From Sphingomicrobium clamense (GTDB taxonomy: Bacteria > Pseudomonadota > Alphaproteobacteria > Sphingomonadales > Sphingomonadaceae), in assembly GCF_019264355.1 (NCBI RefSeq), contig NZ_JAHVAH010000001.1, positions 170,001-234,000 of the forward strand: DNA of 64,000 bases, in the 5' to 3' direction. The notes under the pieces were generated by a model that saw only the letters and a list, made by a program, of their open reading frames with translations, did no database searches and was not told the origin of the DNA. Position numbers and translations under genes: made by a program. Shown here one piece after another: positions 17,183-25,088 of the stretch (position 1 is its first letter; the number at the start of each line of letters is the position of its first letter).

Positions 17183-18108
17183 CGCTCGGCGTTGATATAG
17201 CCGGCGATCATCTCCGCGACGCGCGGATCGATCGCGAGCCCTTCGTCGCCATAACTTGCGACATTGGCGGCCATTTCACCCGGTTCGACGGGTTTGAGCG
17301 CATGATTGACGCGATCGAGCAGGACCAGCGTCGACTCGGGCGCTGCGGCGTGAAGCTTCTCTGCTTCTGAAACCGCGACCTGGAGATCTTCTTCGCCCTG
17401 GACGATGATGACGGGCAGATCGACGTTCGACAGCAGCCCGACAGGGTCGAGCGTGTAGCCCGAGATCATGAAGCGCTGGAGATCTTCACCGAACATGGCG
17501 TGCAACGGCCCGGGAAGGATTTCCGGGTCGAACGTCCGCCCCGCTTTCAATTCCGCGAATGCCGTGTCGATCGACTCGAGCATCGCGGGAGGCAGCTGCC
17601 GCGCGAGCTGGCCGCGCATGATGTCCAAAATGGCGCTGCCCGCGCCCGAAATAAGCACGAGGCCGCAAATGCCGGTCGCATCCTGCGCAGCAAGCAAGGC
17701 GACGGTGCTGCCCTCGCTATGCCCGGCGAGCCACACGCACTCAGCGCCGCGTTCCTCGAGCAGGCCCATCCACCCACGCACATCGGTGACATAGTCGCCG
17801 AACGTCACGGCATTGGCATTGGGAACGGCGTCTGCCGATCCGAACATGCCGCGCTTGTCGATGAGCAGGGTCGAGATGCCCTGTGCCGCCAGCCCGTCGG
17901 CGAGCTGGCGATACATCTTGCCTTTGACCCCCATCGGGTTGTCGCCGTTGCGGTCGGTCGGGCCCGATCCCGGGATGAGGATCATCGCCGGACCGTCTTC
18001 GTCGGGTTGGACGAGCGTGCCCGCCAAGTCGCCTTCGGGGCCGGGGATCGTGACCTCGATCGGGTCGAGGGTCGAGGCGGCTAGAGAGAGGAGAATTGTC
18101 GAGATCAT
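17179..18108 (-). CDS. Exported alpha/beta hydrolase
   Basis: A 309-residue serine hydrolase. The N-terminus (MISTILLSLAASTL) is a short hydrophobic signal or anchor. GHSEGS (129-134) carries the nucleophile S131; HPGSGPTDRNGDN-like IPGSGPTDRNGDN (45-57) forms the oxyanion region; NHALK near residue 272 supplies the catalytic histidine. The overall pattern is that of bacterial hydrolases related to YfhR/BD-FAE-like esterases, but the substrate is unknown. Its ATG overlaps the stop of the small membrane protein upstream by four bases (ATGA), placing it as the last gene of the SPFH operon. Confidence 0.88.
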   Translation of the reverse strand: MISTILLSLAASTLDPIEVTIPGPEGDLAGTLVQPDEDGPAMILIPGSGPTDRNGDNPMGVKGKMYRQLADGLAAQGISTLLIDKRGMFGSADAVPNANAVTFGDYVTDVRGWMGLLEERGAECVWLAGHSEGSTVALLAAQDATGICGLVLISGAGSAILDIMRGQLARQLPPAMLESIDTAFAELKAGRTFDPEILPGPLHAMFGEDLQRFMISGYTLDPVGLLSNVDLPVIIVQGEEDLQVAVSEAEKLHAAAPESTLVLLDRVNHALKPVEPGEMAANVASYGDEGLAIDPRVAEMIAGYINAER

Positions 18109-18350
18109 AATGTGTCCTTGTCCTTGCCGGAGCGCCATTTCCAGCCGCCCTTGGTGGTGCGCCAGATGATGACGATGAAGATGGGTACGATGGTGACGGT
18201 GATGGCGGTGAACACTGCAGGCTGGTCTTCGAACAGCACGGCATTGCCGATCATCAGTCCGAGGAACAGCGCGAGCACGACCCAGCCCTGCCAGCTACAC
18301 GGAAGGCTCGCGCCATAGCCGTAGCGCTTTGCGTAGAACCACTCGGCCAT
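18105..18350 (-). CDS. Small membrane protein of the SPFH operon (81 residues)
   Basis: The product has a polar, aromatic N-terminus (MAEWFYAKRYGYG), two hydrophobic helices (about 25-42 and 47-67) and a basic C-terminal tail (RTTKGGWKWRSGKDKDTL). Its ATG shares the A of the preceding gene's TGA stop (TGATG), a classic coupling arrangement, and it lacks its own clear ribosome-binding site, so translation probably depends on the upstream microprotein. A longer in-frame start at 18422 exists but its extra 24 residues look random and would overlap the microprotein frame. I do not recognise the family. Context suggests it acts with the SPFH protein or the hydrolase at the inner membrane. Confidence 0.75.
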   Translation of the reverse strand: MAEWFYAKRYGYGASLPCSWQGWVVLALFLGLMIGNAVLFEDQPAVFTAITVTIVPIFIVIIWRTTKGGWKWRSGKDKDTL

Positions 18351-18460
18351 CAGCTGGCGAGCGTCACTAGTAGCGCCGAGCCGATCGCGACAAAGCCGCT
18401 TAGAACAACAAACATTGTCCATTTGGCCTGCGGCGACGCGTTTTTCATCATGTGGTGCAT
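18350..18460 (-). CDS. 36-residue single-pass membrane microprotein
   Basis: Reading from ATG at 18460 gives a 36-residue peptide: a short polar N-terminus (MHHMMKNASPQAKWT) and one hydrophobic helix (MFVVLSGFVAIGSALLVTLAS) ending directly at TGA. Support for a real gene: an AAGGA Shine-Dalgarno sequence at correct spacing that overlaps the stop codon of the upstream gene, a 10-base gap to that gene, a hydrophobic helix without a single charged residue, and a stop that overlaps the next start (TGATG). It would be missed by gene callers with a length cut-off. Function unknown; single-pass microproteins often tune a larger membrane partner. Confidence 0.68.
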   Translation of the reverse strand: MHHMMKNASPQAKWTMFVVLSGFVAIGSALLVTLAS

Positions 18461-18470
18461 GGTCGTTTCC

Positions 18471-18671
18471 TTAGTCCTTCTTGGGCGGTCGTCCGCGCTT
18501 GGGCGGTGGCCCAGGCGGGTCCAGCTTTATGCCGCGTGCCTTGAGCGCCTCGCGCAGCAGGATTTCCACCTCCGCGTTGGCCGAGCGGAGCTCGGTCGCC
18601 GCCAGCCGCTCGACAGCGGACCACAGGTCCGGGTCGACGCGGAGGGGAAATGCTTTTCGCTTGGTGGCCAT
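18471..18671 (-). CDS. Ribbon-helix-helix DNA-binding protein with AT-hook-like tail
   Basis: A 66-residue protein. Residues 6-42 ([10 protein letters not shown]...[17 protein letters not shown]) fit the Arc/MetJ ribbon-helix-helix fold: a short basic strand, then two helices. The C-terminus reads [11 protein letters not shown], in which GRP flanked by Lys/Arg resembles an AT-hook that binds the minor groove of AT-rich DNA. AAGGAG precedes the ATG. No toxin gene of HicA or RelE type is adjacent, so a toxin-antitoxin role is not supported. It lies 24 bases after the SPFH gene and could regulate its own operon through the AT-rich inverted repeat upstream of SPFH. Confidence 0.85.
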   Translation of the reverse strand: MATKRKAFPLRVDPDLWSAVERLAATELRSANAEVEILLREALKARGIKLDPPGPPPKRGRPPKKD

Positions 18672-18695
18672 GAAATGGCTCCTTGGGCGTCAGGC

Positions 18696-19601
18696 TCAGG
18701 TGTACAGGCTGCCGGCGTTGACGACGGGCTGGGTGTCGCGTTCGCCGCACAGGACGACCATCAGGTTCGAGACCATCGCCGCGCGCCGCTCGTCATCGAG
18801 TTCGACCACGTCGCGCTTCGACAGGTCGGCAAGCGCCTGCTCGACCATCCCGACCGCGCCTTCGACCAGCGTCTGGCGCGCGGCGACGACCGCCTGGGCC
18901 TGCTGGCGACGAAGCATCGCACCCGCGATTTCGTGGGCATAGGCAAGATGGGTGAAGCCGCATTCGTCGACGGTGATCCCGGCAACGACCAGTCGCTCGC
19001 GAAGCTCGGCGAGCAATTCCACGCCGACCTCATCGATGTGACCGCGCAGCGTGATGTCGTCGCTTTCGAAGTCGTCATAGGGGTAGCGCGCACCGATGGT
19101 ACGGATCGCCGCCTCGACCTGCACGCGGACAAATTCCTTGAAGTCGTCGACGTCGAAGGTCGCCTGCGCGGTATCAACCACGCGCCACACGATCTGTGCC
19201 GCCATTTCGATCGGGTTGCCGCGCAAATCGTTCACCTTGATCTTGTCTGAGATGAAGTTGTGTGCGCGCACCGACACCTTGTGCCGCATCAGCCACGGCA
19301 ACACCCAGCGCAGACCGTCCTTGCGGTCGGTGCCCTTGTAGCTGCCGAACAGGGTGATCACCGCCGCCTGGTTGGGCTGCAGCATGTAGAAGCCGACGAT
19401 CACGAACAGGAACGCGACCGGGATCAGGATCACCGGGGCTACTGTCAGGAAGGACGGCTCGACGATGTCGCGCGCAAGACGGCTGACCAGCCAGACCTGC
19501 GCCGCGATCAGGATGAGCGCCACCAGCAACATCGGATATCCGCTGTTGGTAGAGGCCTGGCGCTCGTCGCTCGCAATCAGCGTGACGCCACGTTCGTTCA
19601 T
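18696..19601 (-). CDS. SPFH/Band 7 membrane protein
   Basis: A 301-residue member of the stomatin/prohibitin/flotillin/HflKC superfamily. Two N-terminal hydrophobic helices (about 22-40 and 52-74) precede [17 protein letters not shown], the usual entry into the SPFH domain (75-260), and a helical C-terminus ([18 protein letters not shown]) typical of oligomer-forming members. The start MNERGVTL is fixed by AAAAGGAG nine bases upstream. The family builds large ring assemblies at membranes and often acts with proteases or membrane-remodelling partners. There is no NfeD-type or protease gene in this operon; partners here are an RHH protein, two tiny membrane proteins and a hydrolase. Confidence 0.9.
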   Translation of the reverse strand: MNERGVTLIASDERQASTNSGYPMLLVALILIAAQVWLVSRLARDIVEPSFLTVAPVILIPVAFLFVIVGFYMLQPNQAAVITLFGSYKGTDRKDGLRWVLPWLMRHKVSVRAHNFISDKIKVNDLRGNPIEMAAQIVWRVVDTAQATFDVDDFKEFVRVQVEAAIRTIGARYPYDDFESDDITLRGHIDEVGVELLAELRERLVVAGITVDECGFTHLAYAHEIAGAMLRRQQAQAVVAARQTLVEGAVGMVEQALADLSKRDVVELDDERRAAMVSNLMVVLCGERDTQPVVNAGSLYT

Positions 19602-19623
19602 GTCGATTCTCCTTTTATCTGAT

Positions 19624-19645
19624 ATCACTTTAATATCGATGTGAT
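19624..19645. promoter_or_regulatory. AT-rich inverted repeat (ATCAC-N12-GTGAT) before the SPFH operon
   Basis: ATCAC (19624-19628) and GTGAT (19641-19645) form an inverted repeat around an AT-rich 12-base spacer containing TTTAATAT; GATAT/ATATC (19621-19625, 19633-19637) is a second, overlapping one. It lies 22 bases upstream of the SPFH start and 60 bases before the divergent peptidase gene. The low GC content stands out here. An operator for the RHH protein of the operon is a reasonable guess, not shown. Confidence 0.4.
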
Positions 19646-19706
19646 GTAGGAGTCAATTGGAATCGGTTGCTGGCCACGCGAGGTCATGGGCGCTAGGGCA
19701 AGCGCC

Positions 19707-20627
19707 ATGAGCTGGACCCTGATGATTCATGGCGGTGCGGGATCGATGCGCCGCGGCAAACTCGACCCCGGGCAGGAAACAGCGGCGCGCGCCGGCCTCT
19801 CCGATGCGCTCGCGGCGGGCGAAGAGCTGCTCGCCAAGGGCGCAAGCGCGCTCGACGCGGTCGAAGCGGCCGCGCGCGTGCTCGAGGAAGATCCGGCCTT
19901 CAATGCCGGGCGCGGCAGCGTGCTCGCGCATGACGGTCATGTCGAATGCGATGCCGCGATCATGGAGGGCAAGGACCGCCGCGCCGGCGCGGTCGCGGGC
20001 CTTCGCACCACGCGCGCGCCAATCACCGCCGCGCGGCGCGTGCTCGACAGCAGCCCGCACGTCCTCATGGGTCGCGGCGGGGCGGAAGAATTCGCGCTCG
20101 AGCAAGGACTTGAGCAGGTCCCCAACACCTGGTTCGTCACGCCCGAGCGCCGTCGCCAGCTCGACGAATTGCTCGCCAAGGGCAGCGACGCGTTCGATGC
20201 CGAGATCAAATATGGCACGATCGGCGCGGTCGCGGTCGACAGCGACGGCCACGTCGCCGCCGCCACTTCGACAGGTGGGCTCACTGCCAAGCGCTGGGGG
20301 CGGATCGGCGACAGCCCGCTGATCGGCGCGGGCACCTATGCCGACGATCGCGCGGCTGCCGTCTCGGCAACAGGTCTGGGCGAGATCTTCATCCGCGCCG
20401 CCGCCGCGCACGAGGTTTGCGCGCGCCTGCGTTTTTGCGGCGATGACCTGCAGCAGACGCTCGATAAAGTCCTTGCCGATATCGGTGACATGGGCGGCAC
20501 CGGCGGCATGATCGCCGTTCGCCCCGACGGCACGGCTGCGTGGAGCTATACGACCCCGGCCATGTATCGCGGGCGGGTGGGCGCCGATGGCGAGCGGACC
20601 GTGTCGGTGTTCGGGGACGAAGATTAG
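19707..20627 (+). CDS. Isoaspartyl peptidase/L-asparaginase (Ntn hydrolase)
   Basis: A 306-residue plant-type asparaginase precursor. MIHGGAG (6-12) is the conserved N-terminal strand; FNAGRGS (65-71) lines the sodium loop; the autocleavage site is G170-T171 in YGTIGAVAVD, where T171 becomes the N-terminal nucleophile of the beta subunit; STGGLTAKRWGRIGDSPLIGAG is the substrate-binding block, read in two parts. No signal peptide is evident, so action on isoaspartyl dipeptides in the cytoplasm is expected. The start was set at MSWTLMIHGG. It diverges from the SPFH operon and ends convergently with the FemAB-like gene. Confidence 0.93.
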   Translation: MSWTLMIHGGAGSMRRGKLDPGQETAARAGLSDALAAGEELLAKGASALDAVEAAARVLEEDPAFNAGRGSVLAHDGHVECDAAIMEGKDRRAGAVAGLRTTRAPITAARRVLDSSPHVLMGRGGAEEFALEQGLEQVPNTWFVTPERRRQLDELLAKGSDAFDAEIKYGTIGAVAVDSDGHVAAATSTGGLTAKRWGRIGDSPLIGAGTYADDRAAAVSATGLGEIFIRAAAAHEVCARLRFCGDDLQQTLDKVLADIGDMGGTGGMIAVRPDGTAAWSYTTPAMYRGRVGADGERTVSVFGDED

Positions 20628-21745
20628 CGCTTGAAGGGCAGCTTGCTCTCGAACCAGGCAGCTTCGGCAGCGACCGCCTGCCGCTCTCCGACAAGATACT
20701 TGGCCACTGCCTCCCGGAAGCCGGTGTCGGGTATGAAGTGTGCCGATTTTGTGATGACCGGCCGATAGCCGCGCGCGACCTTGTGCTCGCCTTGTGCGCC
20801 CGCCTGGACGGTCGACAGCCCGTGCTCGATCGCAAAATCGATAGCGCGATAGTAGCTCAGCTCGAAGTGGAGGAAGGGCACGTCTTCGTTGCACCCCCAG
20901 TAGCGGCCGTAAAGCGTGTCCTCGCCGACGATATTTAGTGCGCCCGCGATCGGTGTGCCGTCGCGGCGCGCGAGAAACAGGAGGAGGCGGTCGCCGAGCG
21001 CTTCGACCATGCCGTCGAAGAACGCGCGGGTGAGGTAGGGCATGCCCCACTTGCGGCTGCCCGTGTCCTGGTAGAAACCCCACATCGCCTCGACCGCTTC
21101 GGCATCGATTTGGGCGCCGCGCAGCGTTGCGATCTCCAGCCCCTCGGCCGCCTGCGCCCGTTCGCGGCGCATGGTCTTGCGCTTGCGGCTCGAACAGGCG
21201 GCGAGAAAATCGTCGAAGCTGTCGTAGCCGTCATTGCGCCAATGGAACTGCAGCCCGTCGCGGATCAGCCAGCCGCGCGCTTCGGCTGCCTCGAGATCGT
21301 CGCCCTCGATGAAATTGATATGCGCGCTCGACAGGCCGTTCTGGCTGGTCACCGCTTCGATCGCGGCGAGCATCGCGTTCTTGTCGGGGCCGAGAAGGCG
21401 CGGGCCGGGGCATGGGGTGAAGGGGACCGCAACGAGGAGCTTGGGGTAGTAGCGACCGCCCGCCCGCTCGAACGCATCGGCCCAGCTATGGTCGAAGATG
21501 TATTCGCCCTGGCTGTGGCTTTTGAGGTAGGCGGGCACAGCGTCGGTTTGCTGATCGGCCTGTTCGATGAGGATGGGTGTAGGAGACCAGCCGGTGCCTT
21601 CGCCCACGCTGCCCGAGCTTTCCAACAGCGAGAGGAAGGCGTGGCTGGTGAGCGGGTCGCTCGTGAGGGCGTCCCACGCCGCGGCGTCGACGGAGGAGAC
21701 GCCGGGCGCGATCTTGGCGAGCAATTCAGGGTCGGGGTCGGCCAT
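20624..21745 (-). CDS. FemAB-like/GNAT-type acyltransferase (DUF482 family)
   Basis: A 373-residue protein of the DUF482 group, sometimes annotated as peptidogalycan-synthesis protein, with a GNAT-like double fold. Recognisable blocks are FLSLLESSGSVGEGTGW, YLKSHSQGEYIFDHSWA (near 85-100), CSSRKRKTMRRER, and GRYWGCNEDVPFLHFELSYY with QAGAQGEHKVARGY near the C-terminus. The substrate is not established for the family. It starts inside the end of the GDPD gene (20-base overlap) and is the last gene of a six-gene minus operon. The chosen start (MADPDPELL) avoids an upstream stretch that reads poorly. Confidence 0.85.
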   Translation of the reverse strand: MADPDPELLAKIAPGVSSVDAAAWDALTSDPLTSHAFLSLLESSGSVGEGTGWSPTPILIEQADQQTDAVPAYLKSHSQGEYIFDHSWADAFERAGGRYYPKLLVAVPFTPCPGPRLLGPDKNAMLAAIEAVTSQNGLSSAHINFIEGDDLEAAEARGWLIRDGLQFHWRNDGYDSFDDFLAACSSRKRKTMRRERAQAAEGLEIATLRGAQIDAEAVEAMWGFYQDTGSRKWGMPYLTRAFFDGMVEALGDRLLLFLARRDGTPIAGALNIVGEDTLYGRYWGCNEDVPFLHFELSYYRAIDFAIEHGLSTVQAGAQGEHKVARGYRPVITKSAHFIPDTGFREAVAKYLVGERQAVAAEAAWFESKLPFKR

Positions 21746-22448
21746 CGCCTTCCCATATGGGGGCGTCGGCGCACTTCGCCACCTTCGCTGCATCGGCAGG
21801 CGTGCGCGCGGTCCAGCTGTACAGCGGCATCCGTCCGCGCAAAGCGCGTGCCCACGCCTTGTGGATGACGGTGACCTTGGCGGCGATGAAGTCGGGCTGC
21901 GCGCGCTGCAGCTTGTCGAAACGGCGCAGCGCGACGTCGCGGCCCGAGAAGACCAAGCCGCGGCGCACGTCAGGCGCGGTCTTGCGCACGAAGCGCATCG
22001 CGCGGGCGGAAAAGCTCATCACGCCGACGGGGCCGTCATAGCCGTGAAGCGCGGCGAGCGTGGCGGCGGCGATGCGCTCGCCATTGCGATGCTCCTCCTT
22101 CATCTCGAGCAGCAGCGGCACGCGCCCGGCGACGAGGTCGAGCATGTCGGCGAGCGTGTGGGGCGCCTGGTCGGTGCCCTTCAGCCGCCAATCGCGCATC
22201 GTCGCGACATCGCTGTCGCCAACGGCGGCACGCTGGCCGCACAGCCGCTGTCCGTCGCGGTCGTGGAAGACCATCGCAGTGCCGCAGCCCGACAGCTGGA
22301 GATCGCTTTCGATCCCCGCGCCGAGCGCCATCGCGGCCTCGAATGACGCGAGGCTGTTTTCGGGAATGCGGTCGTCATGGAGCCCGCGATGCGCGAACCC
22401 CATGGGACCGGGATCGAGCGGGTCAGTCGCGGACCTTGACGATCGCAT
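21726..22448 (-). CDS. Glycerophosphodiester phosphodiesterase
   Basis: A 240-residue TIM-barrel enzyme that splits glycerophosphodiesters into an alcohol and glycerol-3-phosphate. The signature AHRGLHDD (residues about 19-26), PENSLASFEAA, a metal-binding ESDLQLS where the glutamate and aspartate sit, and VFHDRD with the catalytic histidine are present. No signal peptide is seen, suggesting a cytoplasmic enzyme for recycling phospholipid head groups. The start at 22448 overlaps the RidA gene by 26 bases; a shorter start at 22403 (MGFAHRG) would begin abruptly at the active site, so the longer one is favoured. Neither has a clear ribosome-binding site. Confidence 0.85.
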   Translation of the reverse strand: MRSSRSATDPLDPGPMGFAHRGLHDDRIPENSLASFEAAMALGAGIESDLQLSGCGTAMVFHDRDGQRLCGQRAAVGDSDVATMRDWRLKGTDQAPHTLADMLDLVAGRVPLLLEMKEEHRNGERIAAATLAALHGYDGPVGVMSFSARAMRFVRKTAPDVRRGLVFSGRDVALRRFDKLQRAQPDFIAAKVTVIHKAWARALRGRMPLYSWTARTPADAAKVAKCADAPIWEGDGRPRP

Positions 22449-22884
22449 CGACTTCGACCGCGACGCCGAGCGGGAGCGTGTTGACGCCGACCGCCGAACG
22501 GGCGTGACGCCCCGCCTCGCCGAACGCTTCGAACATCAGGTCCGAGGCGCCGTTGACCACCTTGGGCTGGTCGACGAAGTCGGCGCTCGAATTGACGAAC
22601 CCGCCCAGCTTCACAACCCGCTCGACGCGATCGAGCGAGCCCAGTGCAGCCTTCATCTGCGCAAGCAGCATGATGCCGCAACGGCGCGCGGCGTCCTGGC
22701 CCGCCTCGACATTGAGGTCTTCGCCCAGCGTGCCGGTGATCAGGCTCTTGTCCTCGCGCATCGAGATCTGGCCCGAAATGTGGAGGAAGCCCCCGGCCTC
22801 GACGGCGGGAAGATAGGATGCGACCGGCGCAGCGGCCTCGGGAAGGATGATGCCTTTTTCGGCAAGTTTTTCTTCGATGCTCAT
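22423..22884 (-). CDS. RidA/YjgF-family protein
   Basis: A 153-residue homologue of RidA, the imine/enamine deaminase that protects PLP enzymes from 2-aminoacrylate. It contains LHISGQISM, a long helix QDAARRCGIMLLAQMKAALGS (split over two lines of the fold), and the C-terminal ARSAVGVNTLPLGVAVEVDAI, where archetypal RidA proteins carry the substrate-binding arginine; here the equivalent R appears in HARSAVG. It belongs to the longer bacterial Rid subgroup (about 150 residues) whose catalytic activity is less certain. Gene order DUF3572-HAD-SDR-RidA-GDPD is tight, with a 14-base gap to the SDR gene. Confidence 0.9.
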   Translation of the reverse strand: MSIEEKLAEKGIILPEAAAPVASYLPAVEAGGFLHISGQISMREDKSLITGTLGEDLNVEAGQDAARRCGIMLLAQMKAALGSLDRVERVVKLGGFVNSSADFVDQPKVVNGASDLMFEAFGEAGRHARSAVGVNTLPLGVAVEVDAIVKVRD

Positions 22885-22898
22885 GACTGCCCCCTAGC

Positions 22899-23645
22899 CT
22901 AGTCGCGGTGGACGGTGAAGCCTGCGAAGCTCTGGCTGGTCGGCATGAGTTCGAGGCGATTGATGTTGAGGTGGGGCGGCAGGCTGGCGACCCAGTGGAT
23001 CGCGCCCGCAATATCGTCGGCGGTCATCGGGTTCATGTCCTCATACAGCTTGTCCGAGGCCTTCTGGTCACCCTCGTTACGCACCAGCGTGAATTCGGTC
23101 TCGACCATGCCGGGCTCGATCGAGGTGACCCGCACACCGCTGCCCGACAGGTCGGAACGGAGCGAAAGCGAGAATTGGGTGAGGAACGCCTTGGTCGCGC
23201 CGTAGACCGCGCCGCCGCGATAGGGATAGCTGCCCGCGACCGAAGCGAGATTGATGATCGCGCCTTTGCGCTCGATCAGCGTCGGCAGGAGGTGGCGGGT
23301 GATCGCGATCAGCCCGTCCATGTTGGTCCGCATCGCGTTCAATTGCTTGTCTAGATCGGCATCCTGGAAATCGTCCATCGGCGGGGCGAGCCCGGCATTG
23401 TTCACGAGCAGGTCGATGCCCTGCCACTCCTCGGGCAGCTGGCGCACCACGCGGCCGAGATCGTCAATGTCGCGCATGTCGGAAACGATGGGGAGAAGCT
23501 TGTCGCCCCATTTATCCGCGAGCGCGTCGAGCCGGTCCTTGCGACGCCCGGTCCCGATCACGCGCCAGCCATCGTCGATCAGCTTTTGCGCAGTGGCCTG
23601 CCCGATCCCGGCGGTGACGCCGGTGATGAAGGCGGTTTTCATCAT
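22899..23645 (-). CDS. Short-chain dehydrogenase (YdfG-like)
   Basis: A 248-residue classical SDR. The Rossmann motif TGVTAGIG (8-15) is followed by GTGRRKDRL, which suggests NADP preference (two arginines after the second strand); NNAG (82-85), S135 and Y148-x3-K152 (YGATK) complete the active site. YdfG-type enzymes oxidise L-allo-threonine and 3-hydroxy acids; the conserved ending (INRLELMPTSQSFAGF) supports that group. The start MMKTAF was chosen because its ATG overlaps the HAD gene stop by four bases (ATGA). Confidence 0.9.
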   Translation of the reverse strand: MMKTAFITGVTAGIGQATAQKLIDDGWRVIGTGRRKDRLDALADKWGDKLLPIVSDMRDIDDLGRVVRQLPEEWQGIDLLVNNAGLAPPMDDFQDADLDKQLNAMRTNMDGLIAITRHLLPTLIERKGAIINLASVAGSYPYRGGAVYGATKAFLTQFSLSLRSDLSGSGVRVTSIEPGMVETEFTLVRNEGDQKASDKLYEDMNPMTADDIAGAIHWVASLPPHLNINRLELMPTSQSFAGFTVHRD

Positions 23646-24256
23646 GAAAGCTCCAGTCGTTCGAGGATCCAGGGGGTCGCGGCGTCCCACTCGTCAATAC
23701 GCGCATGCGCGTCTTTGGCGGTCGGGACGGCGGGCGCGAGGCGGGGTTCGGCAACCATGTGGAGGCGGTGGGTGTCGGGCGCATGTTTGCGCACCGAGCC
23801 GTGATGGACAGGCAGGTCATCGACGAACACGGTCGACGGATTGCCGTGACGTTCGATGATCTTTTTCGCCGGGCGCCCCTTGCCGCCGCGATTGCACACG
23901 ACTTCGTGGCGGATGCCGTGGGCTTCGAGCTGCTTAACCCGCCAAGGGTGCGCCTGGTCACCGATATTGGTGAGGATGACGATGTCGGCCATCTCGCCGA
24001 TCGTCCCCAGCGCCTCGACCGCACCGGGCACGGCTGTCTGGCGATGCATCTCACCGCGGAAAAATTCCTCGAGCATCGGCCAGACCTTGTCCTCGGGCAC
24101 CGGCTCGCCGGTCGCGTGATAGGTCATCGAGCCGCCGAAACTGCCGGTTTCGAACGCGAAGTCGATGCCGTGCGCCTCGCGCAGCCAGGCGTCGAAATGG
24201 GCGACCATGTGCAACAGCACTTCGTCGCAATCGGTAATGAGGAGCGGGCGCGTCAT
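23642..24256 (-). CDS. HAD-superfamily hydrolase
   Basis: A 204-residue phosphatase-like protein. DCDEV (9-13) supplies the nucleophile D9 and the acid/base D11; the second motif lies near ILTNIGDQ (threonine after ILT), the lysine in GGKGRPAKKI, and the acidic motif FVDDLPVH. The cap region is small (about 20-80). The pattern resembles 5'-nucleotidase or PSPase-like HAD enzymes but no substrate can be assigned. It overlaps DUF3572 upstream and the SDR downstream by four bases each. Confidence 0.85.
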   Translation of the reverse strand: MTRPLLITDCDEVLLHMVAHFDAWLREAHGIDFAFETGSFGGSMTYHATGEPVPEDKVWPMLEEFFRGEMHRQTAVPGAVEALGTIGEMADIVILTNIGDQAHPWRVKQLEAHGIRHEVVCNRGGKGRPAKKIIERHGNPSTVFVDDLPVHHGSVRKHAPDTHRLHMVAEPRLAPAVPTAKDAHARIDEWDAATPWILERLELS

Positions 24257-24519
24257 GCTTCTAGAGAACGGCGCGCGGCGACGATCGTTTCCGGGCTCGT
24301 CGCCATCAGCTCCGCCACCGCGAGAAGGTCGGGCTCGTGCGATTCCAGGAAATCGAGGCAGGCGACGAGCAAGGACGGGTCGCCGAGCCGTCCGCGCAGC
24401 TCGTCGGGCGTTATTCCGGTCAGCGCCAGCAACCGCTCGGCGCGCTTTTCATCGGCGAGCGTGGCGGCCAGCGCCTGGAGCGCGAGCGCCTCCGCATCGA
24501 TTGTGTCGCGTGGCTCCAT
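24253..24519 (-). CDS. DUF3572 protein
   Basis: An 88-residue all-helical protein matching DUF3572, a small alphaproteobacterial family that commonly lies back to back with divK, exactly as here. Visible blocks are DAEALALQALAATLADEKRAERLL and LLAVAELMATSPETIVAARR, each read across helix boundaries. No membrane segment or signal is present. The function is unknown; the conserved divergence from a cell-cycle regulator makes a link to division or DNA processes possible but unproven. It opens the six-gene minus operon; the 44 bases between it and divK must hold promoters for both directions or one overlaps the coding region. Confidence 0.88.
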   Translation of the reverse strand: MEPRDTIDAEALALQALAATLADEKRAERLLALTGITPDELRGRLGDPSLLVACLDFLESHEPDLLAVAELMATSPETIVAARRSLEA

Positions 24520-24563
24520 CGCCTATTGCTGCTCCATCGGGGACGAAAAGGGGGCCTTTCCAC

Positions 24564-25088
24564 TTGGCCAGGATCATGGTTGTCGAGGACAATGCGCTGA
24601 ACATCAAGCTGTTCTGCGACCTGCTCGATGCGCACGGACACGAGACGCGTCCGGTCATCGACAGTCGCGAGGCGATCGATACCGCGCGCGCATTCGACCC
24701 CGACCTGGTCGTGACCGATATCCAGTTGCCGCATATCGACGGAATGGAGCTGATGCGGCTGATCCGCGACGAGGAGCCGCCGCTATGCCGCATCCCGATC
24801 ATGGCGGTCACCGCCTATGCCGGCGAGGGCGATGACGAGCGCATCCGCAAGGCAGGCGCGCAGGCCTATGTCTCGAAACCGATTTCGGTGATCCGCTTCG
24901 TCGAGGCGGTCGAGAAATTGCTTGCCGAGGGACCGATCCCCGAACGGTGCGAAGGCGAAGCGGACAGCGTGCCCGTGCACGACGCGCATGTCGGACAAGA
25001 CGAAAGCGGCCCCGAGAACGGAGCCGCTTCACAAGACAACCAACAAGAAGAGGCCGATCCGGGTCCGGACCAGCCGCCGCTTATTTGA
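24564..25088 (+). CDS. divK: DivK-like single-domain response regulator with a C-terminal tail
   Basis: A 174-residue protein. The receiver domain fills residues 1-122: acidic pocket E8-D9, phospho-acceptor D52 in VVTDIQLP, the conserved threonine in AVTAYA and K105 in [23 protein letters not shown] is diagnostic for DivK, which in Caulobacter controls DivJ/PleC/DivL signalling to CtrA. The start is a TTG at 24564, since the ATG at 24576 would cut into the first strand. Unusually, about 50 disordered acidic residues follow the normal end (about residue 122), run through the terminator hairpin of the convergent rpmG gene and overlap it by eight bases. The usual family length is about 120-130. 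Confidence 0.88.
   Translation: MARIMVVEDNALNIKLFCDLLDAHGHETRPVIDSREAIDTARAFDPDLVVTDIQLPHIDGMELMRLIRDEEPPLCRIPIMAVTAYAGEGDDERIRKAGAQAYVSKPISVIRFVEAVEKLLAEGPIPERCEGEADSVPVHDAHVGQDESGPENGAASQDNQQEEADPGPDQPPLI
25003..25030 (-). terminator. Terminator of rpmG, inside the divK tail
   Basis: AAGCGGC (25004-25010) pairs with GCCGCTT (25023-25029), continuing after one mismatch as CCG/CGG around a 4-base loop. Read on the minus strand it is followed by TCGTCTTG, a modest U-rich tract, 52 bases past the rpmG stop. On the plus strand no U-tract follows. Confidence 0.55.

Noticed and set aside
18471..18671. HicB-type antitoxin of a toxin-antitoxin pair
   Set aside because: No HicA-like or other small toxin is adjacent; the neighbours are membrane proteins and a hydrolase, and the fold alone does not prove an antitoxin role.
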